From NCBI RefSeq assembly GCF_000472285.1, contig NZ_KI421421.1:689182-753181 (forward strand): DNA of 64,000 nucleotides, given 5' to 3'. The DNA comes from Desulfuromonas sp. TF. GTDB lineage: Bacteria; Desulfobacterota; Desulfuromonadia; Desulfuromonadales; ATBO01. The number at the start of each line of letters is the position of its first letter. Position 1 is the stretch's first letter. The position numbers and the translations under genes are program-made. The notes below the pieces were generated by a model. It made no database searches and was not told the DNA's origin. It saw only the letters and a program-made list of their open reading frames with translations. Positions 12,493-21,705 of the stretch are shown here, piece after piece.

Positions 12493-13599
12493 ATGGAAAT
12501 GAGGAGAGGATTCGATACCACGATTCTCCTGCTGGCGGTGGTGCTCACCTGCCTCGGCGTGGTCATGGTTTATTCCTCCTCTTCCGTCATGGCCGCCAAG
12601 CGTTATGCCGACGGCTTCTACTTTCTCAAGCGACAGGGCCTCTACGCACTGGCGGGATTCACGGTCCTGGCGGTGACAATGCGCATCGACTACCATATCC
12701 TGCGGCGGCTGGCGGTCCCTTTTTTCCTCGGCTGCGCGGTCCTTCTGGCTGCGGTGCTCATACCCGGAATCGGTTCCCATGCCGGCGGCGCCTCCCGCTG
12801 GATACGCCTGGGCGGCATCTCGATCCAGCCTTCGGAACTGGCGAAGCTCGGACTCATCATTTACATGGCCCATTCGCTGGCCAAGAAGCGCGACAAGGTC
12901 AAAAGCTTCAAACTCGGGTTCATCCCGTACATGGTTGTATTAGCCCTGCTCCTGGTTCTGTTGCTGATGCAGCCTGACCTTGGAAGCGCTCTCACCATGG
13001 GGGTTGTGGCCATGGTGATGCTCCTGGTGGCGGGAACCCGCTTCACCTATATCGTGTCCCTGGTAATCGTGGCCCTGCCGTTTCTGTATTTCGCGGTCAT
13101 GAATGTGGACTATCGCCGCAAACGGATTCTATCCTTTCTCAATCCCTGGGACGATCCGACCAATACCGGTTTCCAGATCATTCAGAGCTGGATCGCTTTC
13201 GGCAGCGGCGGCCTGTTCGGCAACGGCCTGGGGGAAGGAAAACAGAAACTTTTCTATCTCCCCGAGGCGCATACGGATTTCATTTTTTCGGTGGTGGGGG
13301 AGGAGCTCGGATTCGTCGGCGTATTCGTGATCTCTGCCATGTTCCTGGTGCTGATCATGAGGGGTATTCGCGCCGCCCAGGGGGCTCCGGATGACTTCGG
13401 CCGATACCTCGCCTGCGGCGTGACCCTTCTGCTGGGTATGGAGGCGTTCGTCAATATTGCCGTCGTCATGGGGATGCTCCCCACCAAGGGAATGGCCCTG
13501 CCCTTTCTCTCCTACGGGGGAACGAGCCTGCTGACCACTCTGCTGGCGGTCGGAATACTGCTGAACATATCGAGTCACGCTCCGGGAGAACTGCGATGA
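12493..13599 (+). CDS. ftsW: Septal peptidoglycan glycosyltransferase FtsW (SEDS)
   Basis: A polytopic SEDS-family protein of 368 residues, with about ten membrane segments, that polymerises lipid II at the septum with FtsI. Family signatures are GVVMVYSSS near the N-terminus, the QPSELAKLG motif, and AHTDFIFSVVGEELGFVG. Its identity as FtsW rather than RodA follows from its place between murD and murG in the dcw cluster. The stop overlaps the murG start (ATGA). Confidence 0.94.
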   Translation: MEMRRGFDTTILLLAVVLTCLGVVMVYSSSSVMAAKRYADGFYFLKRQGLYALAGFTVLAVTMRIDYHILRRLAVPFFLGCAVLLAAVLIPGIGSHAGGASRWIRLGGISIQPSELAKLGLIIYMAHSLAKKRDKVKSFKLGFIPYMVVLALLLVLLLMQPDLGSALTMGVVAMVMLLVAGTRFTYIVSLVIVALPFLYFAVMNVDYRRKRILSFLNPWDDPTNTGFQIIQSWIAFGSGGLFGNGLGEGKQKLFYLPEAHTDFIFSVVGEELGFVGVFVISAMFLVLIMRGIRAAQGAPDDFGRYLACGVTLLLGMEAFVNIAVVMGMLPTKGMALPFLSYGGTSLLTTLLAVGILLNISSHAPGELR

Positions 13600-14672
13600 A
13601 AATGCTGCTGGCCGGCGGCGGCACCGGCGGACATCTCTTCCCGGCCGTAGCCCTGGCCCAGCGCCTTCTGGAGCAGACGCCGGAGAGCGAAGTGCTCTTC
13701 GTCGGCACCGAACGGGGGATCGAGTCACGAATCCTGCCGGAACTCGGCCTTCCACTGGCGACCATCGATATCGCCGGGTTCGCCGGCAAGGGGATCGGGG
13801 GAAAGCTGGCCCTGATTCCCCGGCTCTTTAAAAGCGTGCACCAGTCACTGCGCATTCTCGACCGTTTCCGGCCTCAGGTCGTGGTTGGAGTCGGCGGATA
13901 CGCATCGGGGCCGCTTCTGCTTGCGGCCCGTCTCAAGGGGTACCCGGTATTGATTCACGAGCAGAATGCCTGGCCCGGGCTGACCAATCGACTTCTGGCC
14001 CGGTGGGCGGAGCGGATCTGTCTCTCCTTTGCCGAGGCGGACCGGGCGTTCCATCACGGGGCCACAGTGCTGACCGGCAATCCGTTGCGCCGCGGCATGG
14101 AGGATTGTCCTCCCATCTCCCCGGATAACCCGCTGCTCCTGGTCTTCGGCGGCAGCCGGGGAGCCAGGGCCATTAACGAAGCCATGGTCCGTGCTCTGCC
14201 TCTTCTCGAGGAATTCCGGGGGCGGCTCGGCATTCTGCACCAGACCGGGGCTGAGGATGTGGAATGGACCCGGGAGGAATATCGACAGGCCGGCTGGGAC
14301 CCGAACGGGGTGGTGCCGTTCATCAATGACATGGCCGACGCCTACGCCAGGGCCCACCTTGTTCTGTGCCGGGCCGGCGCAACGACGGTGGCCGAACTGA
14401 CCGCCTGCGGTCGTCCGGCGATCATGGTGCCGTATCCCCATGCCGCCGGAGACCACCAGAGCGCCAATGCCCGGGCCCTGGCCCACAGGGGAGCGGCGTT
14501 GATGCTCCCCCAGTCCGAGCTTACGGCAGAGAACATCGCCCGGATCGCGGGAGACCTCCTCAGGGACCGGGAGCGGCTGCTGAACATGGCCGGCGTCGCC
14601 CGGTCGATGGGAAAAAGAGGGGCTTCCGACCTCATCCTGAGGGAATGCAGGGCGATAGCGAAGGAACGGTGA
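13596..14672 (+). CDS. murG: Lipid II synthase MurG (GT28)
   Basis: A membrane-associated glycosyltransferase that adds GlcNAc to lipid I, giving lipid II. The 358-residue protein shows the N-terminal glycine-rich loop GGGTGGHLFP, the second loop (GGSRGARAINE), and the acceptor/UDP-GlcNAc site around CRAGATTVAELTACGRP and PYPHAAGDHQSANA. It overlaps ftsW by four bases. Its stop codon lies inside the first of the 7-bp repeats at 14669, and murC starts only after an unusual gap of about 90 bp. Confidence 0.96.
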   Translation: MKMLLAGGGTGGHLFPAVALAQRLLEQTPESEVLFVGTERGIESRILPELGLPLATIDIAGFAGKGIGGKLALIPRLFKSVHQSLRILDRFRPQVVVGVGGYASGPLLLAARLKGYPVLIHEQNAWPGLTNRLLARWAERICLSFAEADRAFHHGATVLTGNPLRRGMEDCPPISPDNPLLLVFGGSRGARAINEAMVRALPLLEEFRGRLGILHQTGAEDVEWTREEYRQAGWDPNGVVPFINDMADAYARAHLVLCRAGATTVAELTACGRPAIMVPYPHAAGDHQSANARALAHRGAALMLPQSELTAENIARIAGDLLRDRERLLNMAGVARSMGKRGASDLILRECRAIAKER

Positions 14673-14753
14673 TCTGTGATCAGTGATCGGTGAAGGTAGA
14701 AACCGATCCCCGACGAATCGTCAACCGATCACAGATCACGAATAACCAATCAC
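14669..14753. repeat. Tandem and inverted heptamer repeats between murG and murC
   Basis: The left arm has GTGATCT, GTGATCA, GTGATCG and GTGA in tandem (14669-14693). The right arm, ACCGATCACAGATCAC (14724-14739), is the reverse complement of the left pattern with one heptamer removed, and a further CCAATCAC follows. The RNA could form a hairpin inside the dcw transcript. No T-run follows, so it is not an obvious terminator. It is the only sizeable gap in the murD-ddl stretch. Confidence 0.8.
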
Positions 14754-14764
14754 GGATTTTAGAT

Positions 14765-16141
14765 ATGTACGGAAAAATAAGAAAAATCCACTTTATCGGC
14801 ATCGGCGGCATCGGCATGAGCGGGATAGCTGAAGTTCTTCTCAACCTTGGCTACCAGGTCTCCGGCTCCGATCTCAGGGAAACGGAGATCACCCGCAGGC
14901 TGGGCGGACTCGGAGGCGAGATCGTCTACGGACATCAGGCCGAAAACGTTCGAGAGGTGGACGTCGTGGTCACCTCCACCGCGGTGAAGGGCGACAACCC
15001 TGAAGTCCTCGAAGCACACCGCAGGCTCATCCCCGTCATCCCCCGGGCCGAAATGCTGGCGGAGCTGATGAGGATGAAGTTCGGCATCGCCGTGGCGGGA
15101 ACCCACGGAAAGACGACGACCACCAGCATGGTCGCCACCATCCTTTCCCACGCCGGCATTGATCCGACGGCGGTGATCGGAGGCCGTCTCGACTCCCTCG
15201 GCTCCAACGCCAAACTGGGGCAGGGGAAGTTTCTGGTGGCCGAGGCGGACGAGTCGGACGGCTCCTTCCTCCACCTCTCGCCCACCATTGCCGTGGTGAC
15301 CAACATCGATGCCGACCACCTTGATTTTTACCGGGACCTGGACGAGATCAAGGAAGTCTTCGTCGATTTCATCAACAAGGTCCCCTTTTACGGGACGGCG
15401 GTTCTGTGTCTCGATGATCCCAACATCCAGGGGATCGTGCCCCAGGTCAAGAAACGGTTCGTGACCTACGGGTTGGCCGGACAGGCGGACTTCAGGGCCA
15501 CCGATATCGAGCACCGGGAGGATCGCACCACCTTTTCGGTGCACCATCACGACTCGCGCCTGGGTTCACTCACTCTGCGCATGCCGGGGCGGCACAATGT
15601 CCTGAACGCCCTGGCGGCCGTGGCCGTGGCCGTGGAGCTGGATATCCCCTTCGCCGCGATTGCCGAAGGAATGCAGGACTTCGGCGGGGTGCAGAGGCGT
15701 TTCCAGGTCAAGTACAACGAAGAGGGAATCATGGTGGTCGATGATTATGGACACCATCCCGCTGAAATCAAAGCGACCCTGGCGGCGGCCCGATCCGGCT
15801 GGGACCGAAGGGTGGTGGCGGTGTTCCAGCCTCATCGCTTCAGCCGCACCCGGGCCCTGTTCGAGGATTTTCTCACCGCCTTTTACCAGGCCGACCACGT
15901 GGTGGTCATGGATGTCTATTCGGCGGGAGAGGAGCCGATTCCCGGAGTGAGTTCCGAAGCACTGGCAGCAGGAATCGGCGAACACGGGCACAAGCATGTG
16001 CTCCACATCGCCGAGCGCGACGCTGTGGCGGCGCATCTGATGTCGGTTGTCCGGGAGGGGGATATCGTCATCACCCTGGGGGCGGGAAACGTCTGGCAGG
16101 TGGGGGAACAACTGATACGGCATCTGAAGGAAAAAGGGTGA
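14765..16141 (+). CDS. murC: UDP-MurNAc:L-alanine ligase MurC
   Basis: The first Mur ligase, adding L-alanine to UDP-MurNAc. The start chosen is the ATG at 14765, giving a 458-residue protein that opens [20 protein letters not shown], the usual MurC N-terminus. An in-frame start at 14690 would translate the repeat region and is unlikely. The ATP loop GTHGKTTTT and the [10 protein letters not shown] motif are present. The stop overlaps the GTG start of murB. Confidence 0.96.
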   Translation: MYGKIRKIHFIGIGGIGMSGIAEVLLNLGYQVSGSDLRETEITRRLGGLGGEIVYGHQAENVREVDVVVTSTAVKGDNPEVLEAHRRLIPVIPRAEMLAELMRMKFGIAVAGTHGKTTTTSMVATILSHAGIDPTAVIGGRLDSLGSNAKLGQGKFLVAEADESDGSFLHLSPTIAVVTNIDADHLDFYRDLDEIKEVFVDFINKVPFYGTAVLCLDDPNIQGIVPQVKKRFVTYGLAGQADFRATDIEHREDRTTFSVHHHDSRLGSLTLRMPGRHNVLNALAAVAVAVELDIPFAAIAEGMQDFGGVQRRFQVKYNEEGIMVVDDYGHHPAEIKATLAAARSGWDRRVVAVFQPHRFSRTRALFEDFLTAFYQADHVVVMDVYSAGEEPIPGVSSEALAAGIGEHGHKHVLHIAERDAVAAHLMSVVREGDIVITLGAGNVWQVGEQLIRHLKEKG

Positions 16142-17046
16142 CTCGTTCATTCATTGAAAAACTGCAGAGGACTCTGGCCGGAAAGGTTCTGGAGAACGAA
16201 CCCCTTGCCCGCCACACCACGTGGCGGGTGGGAGGGACGGCCCGGATCTTCATCGTTCCGGCGGACCACCGTGATCTGCTGAAGGCGCTGGCGCTGCTGC
16301 GCGAAGCGCAAGTGTCGTGGCTGCCCCTCGGCGCCGGCAGCAATCTGCTGGTCAGGGACGGAGGCATCCGGGGCGCGGTGATCCACACGGTCGCGTTGCG
16401 GGAGCTGCACATGGAAGACGGGGGGATGGTGCGGGCCGGCGCCGGTCTGCCCCTGATGACCCTGATCCGGGAAACGTCCCGCCGGGGTCTGGCGGGGCTG
16501 GAGGCACTGGCGGGAATTCCCGGGACGGTCGGCGGTGCGGTCGCCATGAACGCCGGCGCCGGCGGTCAGGAGCTGAGCGGGGTGCTGAGATCGGTCATCC
16601 TGGCCGGGGAAGAAGGGGAGGATGAGTGGTCCGCGGAGAGGCTGAATTTCGGTTACCGCTCCTCGGCGCTTCCGGGGGATAAAGTGGTAACGGCGGCGCA
16701 CCTGCGCTTCCGTCCGGCCGATGCCGCGGCGCTGGCGAAGGAGGTCCGCACCCGAATCGCGCTCCGGAGGGATGCGCAGAGCGTCGGCGCCCCCAACGCC
16801 GGATCAGTCTTCAAGAATCCGCCCGGCCTTTCCGCCTGGCGCCTGATCGACGAAGCGGGGCTGCGGGGACTTACGGCCGGGGGGGCTATGGTGGCTCAGA
16901 AACACGCCAACTTCATCGTCAACCGCGGAGGCGCGACGGCCGGCGACATTCTGGCACTGATCCACGGCATCCGGGAAAAGGTTCTGAAGCAAACCGGCAT
17001 CGAGCTGGAGCCGGAAGTGAGGATTGTGGGAGAGGAAGTTTCATGA
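16138..17046 (+). CDS. murB: UDP-N-acetylenolpyruvoylglucosamine reductase MurB
   Basis: A FAD-dependent reductase that makes UDP-MurNAc using NADPH. The 302-residue protein starts at GTG (16138), overlapping murC. FAD-binding signatures [11 protein letters not shown] and [16 protein letters not shown] are visible. The C-terminal region has NAGSVFKNP and the QKHANFIVN segment typical of type II-like MurB proteins. Its stop overlaps the ddl start. Confidence 0.95.
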   Translation: MTRSFIEKLQRTLAGKVLENEPLARHTTWRVGGTARIFIVPADHRDLLKALALLREAQVSWLPLGAGSNLLVRDGGIRGAVIHTVALRELHMEDGGMVRAGAGLPLMTLIRETSRRGLAGLEALAGIPGTVGGAVAMNAGAGGQELSGVLRSVILAGEEGEDEWSAERLNFGYRSSALPGDKVVTAAHLRFRPADAAALAKEVRTRIALRRDAQSVGAPNAGSVFKNPPGLSAWRLIDEAGLRGLTAGGAMVAQKHANFIVNRGGATAGDILALIHGIREKVLKQTGIELEPEVRIVGEEVS

Positions 17047-17969
17047 CCCGGGATGAATTGAAAAAGAAGAAGATCGCCGTTCTGATGGGCGGACTATCCG
17101 CTGAGCGGGAAATCTCCCTGCGCACCGGTCAGGCGGTCTTGAACGCCCTGCAGAAGGCCGGATACCGAGCCAGCGCCCTGGACGCGGACCGTAACCTGGC
17201 ATCGCGCCTGGTCGAAGAAGAAATCGAGGTGGCCTTCATCGCCCTTCATGGGAGATACGGAGAGGACGGCACGGTTCAAGGACTTCTGGAGATGCTGCAG
17301 ATCCCCTATACCGGCAGCGGAGTACTGGCCTCCAGCGTCGCCATGGACAAAGTGACCACAAAGAAAATTCTTCTTTACCATGAACTCCCCACCCCCGGCT
17401 TCGAAGTCTACCGCCGCGGCGACGACCGGCAGGCTCTGATGAGTCGCTGCCGTCATTACCCGCTGGTGGTCAAGCCGGCGAGGGAAGGATCGACCATCGG
17501 AGTGAGCATCGTCCGCAATGCGGACGAACTCGGGCAGGGGCTGGACGAAGCCCTCCGGTGCGATGACCTCGTGCTGGTGGAGGATTACATCAAGGGGATG
17601 GAAATCACGGTCGGCGTTCTCGGCGGAGAAGCCCTTCCCATTATTCAGGTTGTGCCCAAGGGGGGATTTTACGACTTCAACGCCAAGTACACGGGGGGGC
17701 AGACCGAGTATATTCTTCCCGCCCCCCTGGACGGGGCGCTTTACGAAAGGATTCGCCAGGTGGCCGTGGAAGCATCCCGGGCGCTTGGCTGCGCCGGAGC
17801 GGTCCGGGTCGATTTCATGGTGCGGGAGAGGGAGTTCTACTGTCTGGAAGTAAATACGATCCCTGGAATGACCGAAACCAGCCTGCTGCCCAAGGCCGCG
17901 GCGCATGCCGGGATCTCTTTCGGCGAACTGACCCAGCGGATTCTCGAAGGAGCTGCGCTTGGGAAATAA
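17043..17969 (+). CDS. ddl: D-alanine--D-alanine ligase Ddl
   Basis: An ATP-grasp enzyme of 308 residues that supplies D-Ala-D-Ala for MurF. Visible signatures are GGLSAEREISLRTG at the N-terminus, HGRYGEDGTVQG, VKPAREGSTIGVS in the ATP-grasp fold, and the magnesium-binding EVNTIPGMTETSLLP near the C-terminus. It sits between murB and ftsQ, a common dcw arrangement, and starts inside the murB stop. Confidence 0.96.
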   Translation: MTRDELKKKKIAVLMGGLSAEREISLRTGQAVLNALQKAGYRASALDADRNLASRLVEEEIEVAFIALHGRYGEDGTVQGLLEMLQIPYTGSGVLASSVAMDKVTTKKILLYHELPTPGFEVYRRGDDRQALMSRCRHYPLVVKPAREGSTIGVSIVRNADELGQGLDEALRCDDLVLVEDYIKGMEITVGVLGGEALPIIQVVPKGGFYDFNAKYTGGQTEYILPAPLDGALYERIRQVAVEASRALGCAGAVRVDFMVREREFYCLEVNTIPGMTETSLLPKAAAHAGISFGELTQRILEGAALGK

Positions 17970-18039
17970 TTGTTTGAATGTTATCAGACTCAGGTTTTAC
18001 AATTCATCAAGATCTTAAAACAAAATTCGAGGTTCCAGA

Positions 18040-18882
18040 GTGAGGGATTTGAAATCCCAGAAACCGACCCGGACCAAGGGAAACCGGCGCAAGCGCAAGA
18101 AAGAGGCGCGGGACTGGAAGAAGTTTTTCCACCGGTTTCTGCGCATCTCGATCTTCGCCGGCAGCGTCGCCCTCGTGGCCAGCGCAACCGTGCTGGTGGG
18201 CCGCCTGCTTTCCGATTCGGACTTCTTCCGCATCGACAGCGTCCGGGTGGCGGACCTTCAGAGGGTCAGCCGGGAAGAGATTCTTTCCCTCTCCGATATC
18301 CAGCCCGGGATGAACATCTTCAATCTCGATCTGGAGATGATCGGCCGGAAGATCGAAGAGAACCCCTGGATCTCAACCGCCTCCGTTCAGAGGATTTTCC
18401 CCCGGGAGGTGAGCATCCAGGTGACCGAAAGGGTGCCGCGGGCAGTGGTGTCTCTGGGATATCTCTATTATGCCGACGAATCGGGGGAAATTTTCAAGCT
18501 CCTGGATCCCGAGGACCGACTCGATTATCCGCTGGTAACCGGTCTGGACCGGAGCGACGTTCTGGATAATCCGGCAACGGCCCGCCGCCACCTGAAGGAG
18601 GCCATGGTCCTGCTGGAGGACCTTGCCGACAGAAAACGGTTCAATCTGGATGATGTTTCCGAGCTGCATATCGATCAGACGGAAGGATTCATTGTTTATA
18701 CCTATTACGGCGGAGTCCCCGTCCGGATGGGGTGGGGTAATTTTACCGGTAAGCTGGATCGCCTGGAGAGCATTTACCGGGACCTGGAACCGAGACTCTC
18801 GACCCTCAAGCACATTGACCTGAATGTCGCCGATCGGGTGATCGTCAAGCTTGAAGCCAGGGGGCCGAATGAAAAGGGATAG
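18040..18882 (+). CDS. ftsQ: Cell division protein FtsQ
   Basis: A 280-residue bitopic division protein starting at GTG (18040), with a GAGG ribosome site. The N-terminus is very basic. One membrane segment lies near residues 35-55, followed by a POTRA domain (residues about 63-135, including IQPGMNIFNLDLEMIGRKIEENPWI) and the FtsQ beta domain. It links FtsL/FtsB to the early divisome in the inner membrane. The order ddl-ftsQ-ftsA supports the call. Confidence 0.93.
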   Translation: MRDLKSQKPTRTKGNRRKRKKEARDWKKFFHRFLRISIFAGSVALVASATVLVGRLLSDSDFFRIDSVRVADLQRVSREEILSLSDIQPGMNIFNLDLEMIGRKIEENPWISTASVQRIFPREVSIQVTERVPRAVVSLGYLYYADESGEIFKLLDPEDRLDYPLVTGLDRSDVLDNPATARRHLKEAMVLLEDLADRKRFNLDDVSELHIDQTEGFIVYTYYGGVPVRMGWGNFTGKLDRLESIYRDLEPRLSTLKHIDLNVADRVIVKLEARGPNEKG

Positions 18883-18906
18883 CATTCAAGGGGGAAAGGG
18901 AGAACG

Positions 18907-20136
18907 ATGAGCAACAGAAAAGAAAACCTGGTCGTGGGACTGGATATCGGCACCACCAAGATCTGCGCCATAGTCGGGAGCCTTACCGATGAAGGTCTGG
19001 ACATTGTCGGGATCGGCACCAGTCCTTCCAAAGGGCTGCGAAAAGGGGTGGTGATCAATATCGAGAGCACCGTCGAGGCGATCCGCAAGGCGCTGCAGGA
19101 GGCGGAGCTCATGGCCGGCTGCGAGATCAAGTCGGTCTTCGCCGGAATCGCCGGAGGCCACATAAAGGGTTTCAATTCCCAGGGGGTCATCGCGATCAAG
19201 AACCGGGAGGTCAACAACGACGACATCCGCCGGGTGATCGATGCGGCCAAGGCCATCGCCATTCCCATGGACCGGGAAGTGATCCACATCCTCCCCCAGG
19301 AATTCATCATCGACGACCAGGACGGCATCAAGGAGCCTCTCGGGATGAGCGGCGTCCGCCTCGAGGCCAAGGTGCACATCGTCACCGGGGCCGTGGCCAG
19401 CGCCCAGAACATCATCAAGAGCTGCAACCGGGGCGGCGTTGATGTGGCCGATATCGTTCTCGAGCAGCTCGCCTCCTCCGAGGCGGTCCTCTCCCCAGAC
19501 GAGAAGGAACTAGGGGTGGCCCTTATCGACATCGGCGGCGGCACCACCGACATCGCCATCTTCGTCGACGGCGCCATCAAGCACACCTCGGTGCTCTCGC
19601 TGGGCGGAAACCATCTGACCAACGACATCGCCGTGGGGCTTCGCACCCCCATGGCCGATGCGGAAAAGATCAAGCAGCGCTTCGGCTGCTGCCTGACCTC
19701 CATGGTCGGCAAGGACGAAACCATCGAGGTCCCCTCGGTGGGCGGGCGCGAGCCGCGGGTGCTCTCACGCCAGCTCCTGGCCGAGATCCTGGAGCCCAGG
19801 GTCGAGGAGATCTTCACCCTGGTGAACCGGGAGATCGTCAAGAGCGGTTTCGAGGATCTGATCGCCTCGGGAGTGGTGATCACCGGCGGGACCTGCATCC
19901 TGCCCGGGATGCCGGAGCTGGCGGAGCAGATCTTCAATCTTCCGGTGCGCCGGGGGGTCCCCCAGGACATCGGCGGGCTGACCGACGTGGTCAACTCCCC
20001 CGTCTACGCCACGGGCGTCGGACTGGTCAAATACGGCAGCCGGAACCTGCAGTCCCGCAATTTCGTCATCGGCCAGACGAATGTTTTCGACAAGGTGGTC
20101 CGCCGGATGAAGGAATGGTTCGGCGAGTTTTTCTAA
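18907..20136 (+). CDS. ftsA: Cell division protein FtsA
   Basis: An actin-like ATPase of 409 residues that tethers FtsZ to the membrane. ATP-binding signatures VGLDIGTTKICAIVG (residues about 10-24), LIDIGGGTTDIAIF and the late GVVITGGTCILPGM are clear. The SHS2-type 1C insertion lies between them. The C-terminus ends in an amphipathic segment (VVRRMKEWFGEFF), the expected membrane-targeting helix. Confidence 0.96.
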   Translation: MSNRKENLVVGLDIGTTKICAIVGSLTDEGLDIVGIGTSPSKGLRKGVVINIESTVEAIRKALQEAELMAGCEIKSVFAGIAGGHIKGFNSQGVIAIKNREVNNDDIRRVIDAAKAIAIPMDREVIHILPQEFIIDDQDGIKEPLGMSGVRLEAKVHIVTGAVASAQNIIKSCNRGGVDVADIVLEQLASSEAVLSPDEKELGVALIDIGGGTTDIAIFVDGAIKHTSVLSLGGNHLTNDIAVGLRTPMADAEKIKQRFGCCLTSMVGKDETIEVPSVGGREPRVLSRQLLAEILEPRVEEIFTLVNREIVKSGFEDLIASGVVITGGTCILPGMPELAEQIFNLPVRRGVPQDIGGLTDVVNSPVYATGVGLVKYGSRNLQSRNFVIGQTNVFDKVVRRMKEWFGEFF

Positions 20137-20137
20137 T

Positions 20138-20146
20138 TGATATAAT
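20138..20146 (+). promoter_or_regulatory. Possible extended -10 promoter for ftsZ
   Basis: TGATATAAT is a perfect TATAAT with the TGN extension, 66 bp before the ftsZ start. No good -35 hexamer is visible at the right distance. It could add ftsZ transcription over the operon read-through, which is known for ftsZ in other bacteria; here it is inference. Confidence 0.4.
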
Positions 20147-20211
20147 CGGATGTTCAACAAACGGTCGGGGATGCGGAGACACTCCGGCCACACAGGAGAA
20201 GGGAGGGAGTC

Positions 20212-21357
20212 ATGTTCGAATTTGATGAGAGCATCGATCAGACGGCCAAGATCAAGGTCATCGGCGCCGGCGGCGGAGGAGGCAACGCGGTCAACACCAT
20301 GATCCTGTCGCAGGTGGAGGGGGTGGAGTTCATCGCCGCCAACACCGATGCGCAGGCGCTCAAGAACAGCCGGGCGCCGATGAAGATCCAGCTCGGCAGC
20401 AAGCTGACCAAGGGGCTCGGAGCCGGAGCCAATCCCGAGGTCGGGCGCGAGGCCGCCATGGAGGACAAGGCCCGCATCGCCGAGATCCTCCAGGGCGCCG
20501 ACATGGTGTTCATCGCCGTCGGCCTGGGAGGCGGAACCGGAACCGGGGCCGCTCCGGTCATCGCCGAGGTGGCCAAGGAGCTTGGAGCCCTGACCGTGGG
20601 AGTGGTGACCAAACCCTTCTCCCGCGAAGGAAAACAGCGCCAGAAGAAGGCCGACGAGGGGGTGGAGTGCCTCAAAGGGGTGGTCGACTCGCTCATCGTC
20701 ATCCCCAACGACCGGCTCCTCGGTCTGGCCGGCAAGAACATGAGCATCCTCGATGCCTTCAAGCCGTCGGACGACGTGCTGCGCCAGGCGGTGCAGGGGA
20801 TCTCCGATCTCATCACCACCAGCGGCCTGATCAACGTCGACTTTGCCGACGTCAAGGCGATTATGAGCGAGCGCGGCATGGCGATGATGGGGATCGGCAT
20901 CGCCGAAGGGGAAAGACGGGCGGCCGAGGCGGCCCAGAAGGCCATCAGCAGCCCCCTTCTGGAGGACATAGACATCTCCGGGGCCAAGGGGGTGCTGGTC
21001 AACATCTCCGGCTCCTCCAACATGACCATGGAGGAGTTCGACGAGGCTTCCCGCATCATCCACGAGAAGGTGCACGAAGACGCCAACATCATCATCGGCC
21101 TGGTGATCAACGAGGATCTGGGGGATCAGATCAAGATCACCGCCATCGCCACCGGCTTCGGCGCCTCCTTTGAAAAGGGACGCCGGCACGCCGAAGAGCT
21201 CAAGAGCCGGGCCGCCACGACGATGGGGAAGGTCGACCGCGATCTGCCCACCTTCATCCGCGACCGGCAGAAGGAAAACCCCCGCGCCCTGCGCTCCACC
21301 ATGCGCGAGGATGAGGAGTTCGACATCCCCACCTTCCTGCGCAAGCGCGTCGACTGA
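20212..21357 (+). CDS. ftsZ: Cell division GTPase FtsZ
   Basis: The tubulin-like GTPase that forms the division ring. The 381-residue protein shows [13 protein letters not shown] at the N-terminus, the tubulin signature [10 protein letters not shown], and the T7 loop region [12 protein letters not shown] variable linker of about 50 residues precedes the conserved C-terminal peptide [11 protein letters not shown], which binds FtsA and other partners. The start has a GGAGGGAG ribosome site. It is the last gene of the dcw operon. Confidence 0.98.
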   Translation: MFEFDESIDQTAKIKVIGAGGGGGNAVNTMILSQVEGVEFIAANTDAQALKNSRAPMKIQLGSKLTKGLGAGANPEVGREAAMEDKARIAEILQGADMVFIAVGLGGGTGTGAAPVIAEVAKELGALTVGVVTKPFSREGKQRQKKADEGVECLKGVVDSLIVIPNDRLLGLAGKNMSILDAFKPSDDVLRQAVQGISDLITTSGLINVDFADVKAIMSERGMAMMGIGIAEGERRAAEAAQKAISSPLLEDIDISGAKGVLVNISGSSNMTMEEFDEASRIIHEKVHEDANIIIGLVINEDLGDQIKITAIATGFGASFEKGRRHAEELKSRAATTMGKVDRDLPTFIRDRQKENPRALRSTMREDEEFDIPTFLRKRVD

Positions 21358-21494
21358 GGCTGCGCATCGGGCCCCGTGCCCGGGCGCTCCTCCGTCTCCT
21401 GATTCACTGCTGTCAGACCCCCGCCGGTTCTCCGCCCGGCAACCGGGGGATCTGTCTATCTGTCTGTTATGTGACGTCGACTCCCTCGTCAACG

Positions 21495-21526
21495 GGGGAC
21501 CGCCTGGTGCGGTCCCCTTTTCTTTT
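21495..21526 (+). terminator. Terminator of the dcw operon
   Basis: GGGGACCGC (21495-21503), loop CTGGT and GCGGTCCCC (21509-21517) form a perfect 9-bp stem followed by TTTTCTTTT. It lies 140 bp after ftsZ and separates the operon from the integron. Confidence 0.85.
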
Positions 21527-21576
21527 GGGACCGCCGGCGGGAACGGAGCTTGACAAAAGGAGGTAAAAGGTTTTCA

Positions 21577-21603
21577 ATGAGCGAACTTGCTTTGATGCAT
21601 TGA
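21577..21603 (+). CDS. Possible 8-residue leader peptide upstream of intI
   Basis: ATG at 21577 opens an eight-codon frame reading MSELALMH, then TGA. AGGAGG lies 13 bases upstream, with a weaker AAGG closer. It precedes a terminator-like hairpin (21652-21696) and then intI, an arrangement that recalls attenuation control. No run of codons for one amino acid is present, so the mechanism, if any, is not obvious. Very short frames of this kind also occur by chance. Confidence 0.25.
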   Translation: MSELALMH

Positions 21604-21651
21604 CTTCTCGGGAGGGACCCGATGGAGGGTGGAAAAGAAAGAAATTGAGTT

Positions 21652-21696
21652 AAGCCGCCGAACCGGCCTTGAGCCGGTGGGTGGCTTTTTGTTTTT
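21652..21696 (+). terminator. Terminator-like hairpin directly before intI
   Basis: AAGCC (21652-21656) pairs with GGCTT (21683-21687), and ACCGG (21662-21666) with CCGGT (21674-21678), with a three-pair stem between. TTTTTGTTTTT follows. The intI ribosome site GGAGGGGGG begins only two bases after the T-run, so the hairpin could stop read-through into intI or act as a conditional attenuator. Confidence 0.65.
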
Positions 21697-21705
21697 GGAG
21701 GGGGG

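Noticed and set aside
11443..12873. 476-codon minus-strand frame across murD and ftsW
   Set aside because: Antisense to clear Mur ligase and SEDS genes; no recognisable domain; explained by high GC content.
14690..14764. N-terminal extension of MurC by 25 residues
   Set aside because: It would translate the heptamer repeats and gives an N-terminus unlike other MurC proteins; the ATG at 14765 fits.
19765..21492. 575-codon open frame on the minus strand across ftsA and ftsZ
   Set aside because: It is antisense to two secure genes, has low-complexity Asp/Gly/His-rich content typical of GC-rich shadow frames, and has no domain.
21652..21696. Possible cyclic di-GMP riboswitch before intI
   Set aside because: The segment has a simple hairpin and T-run but not the GEMM core sequence elements, so terminator is the better call.
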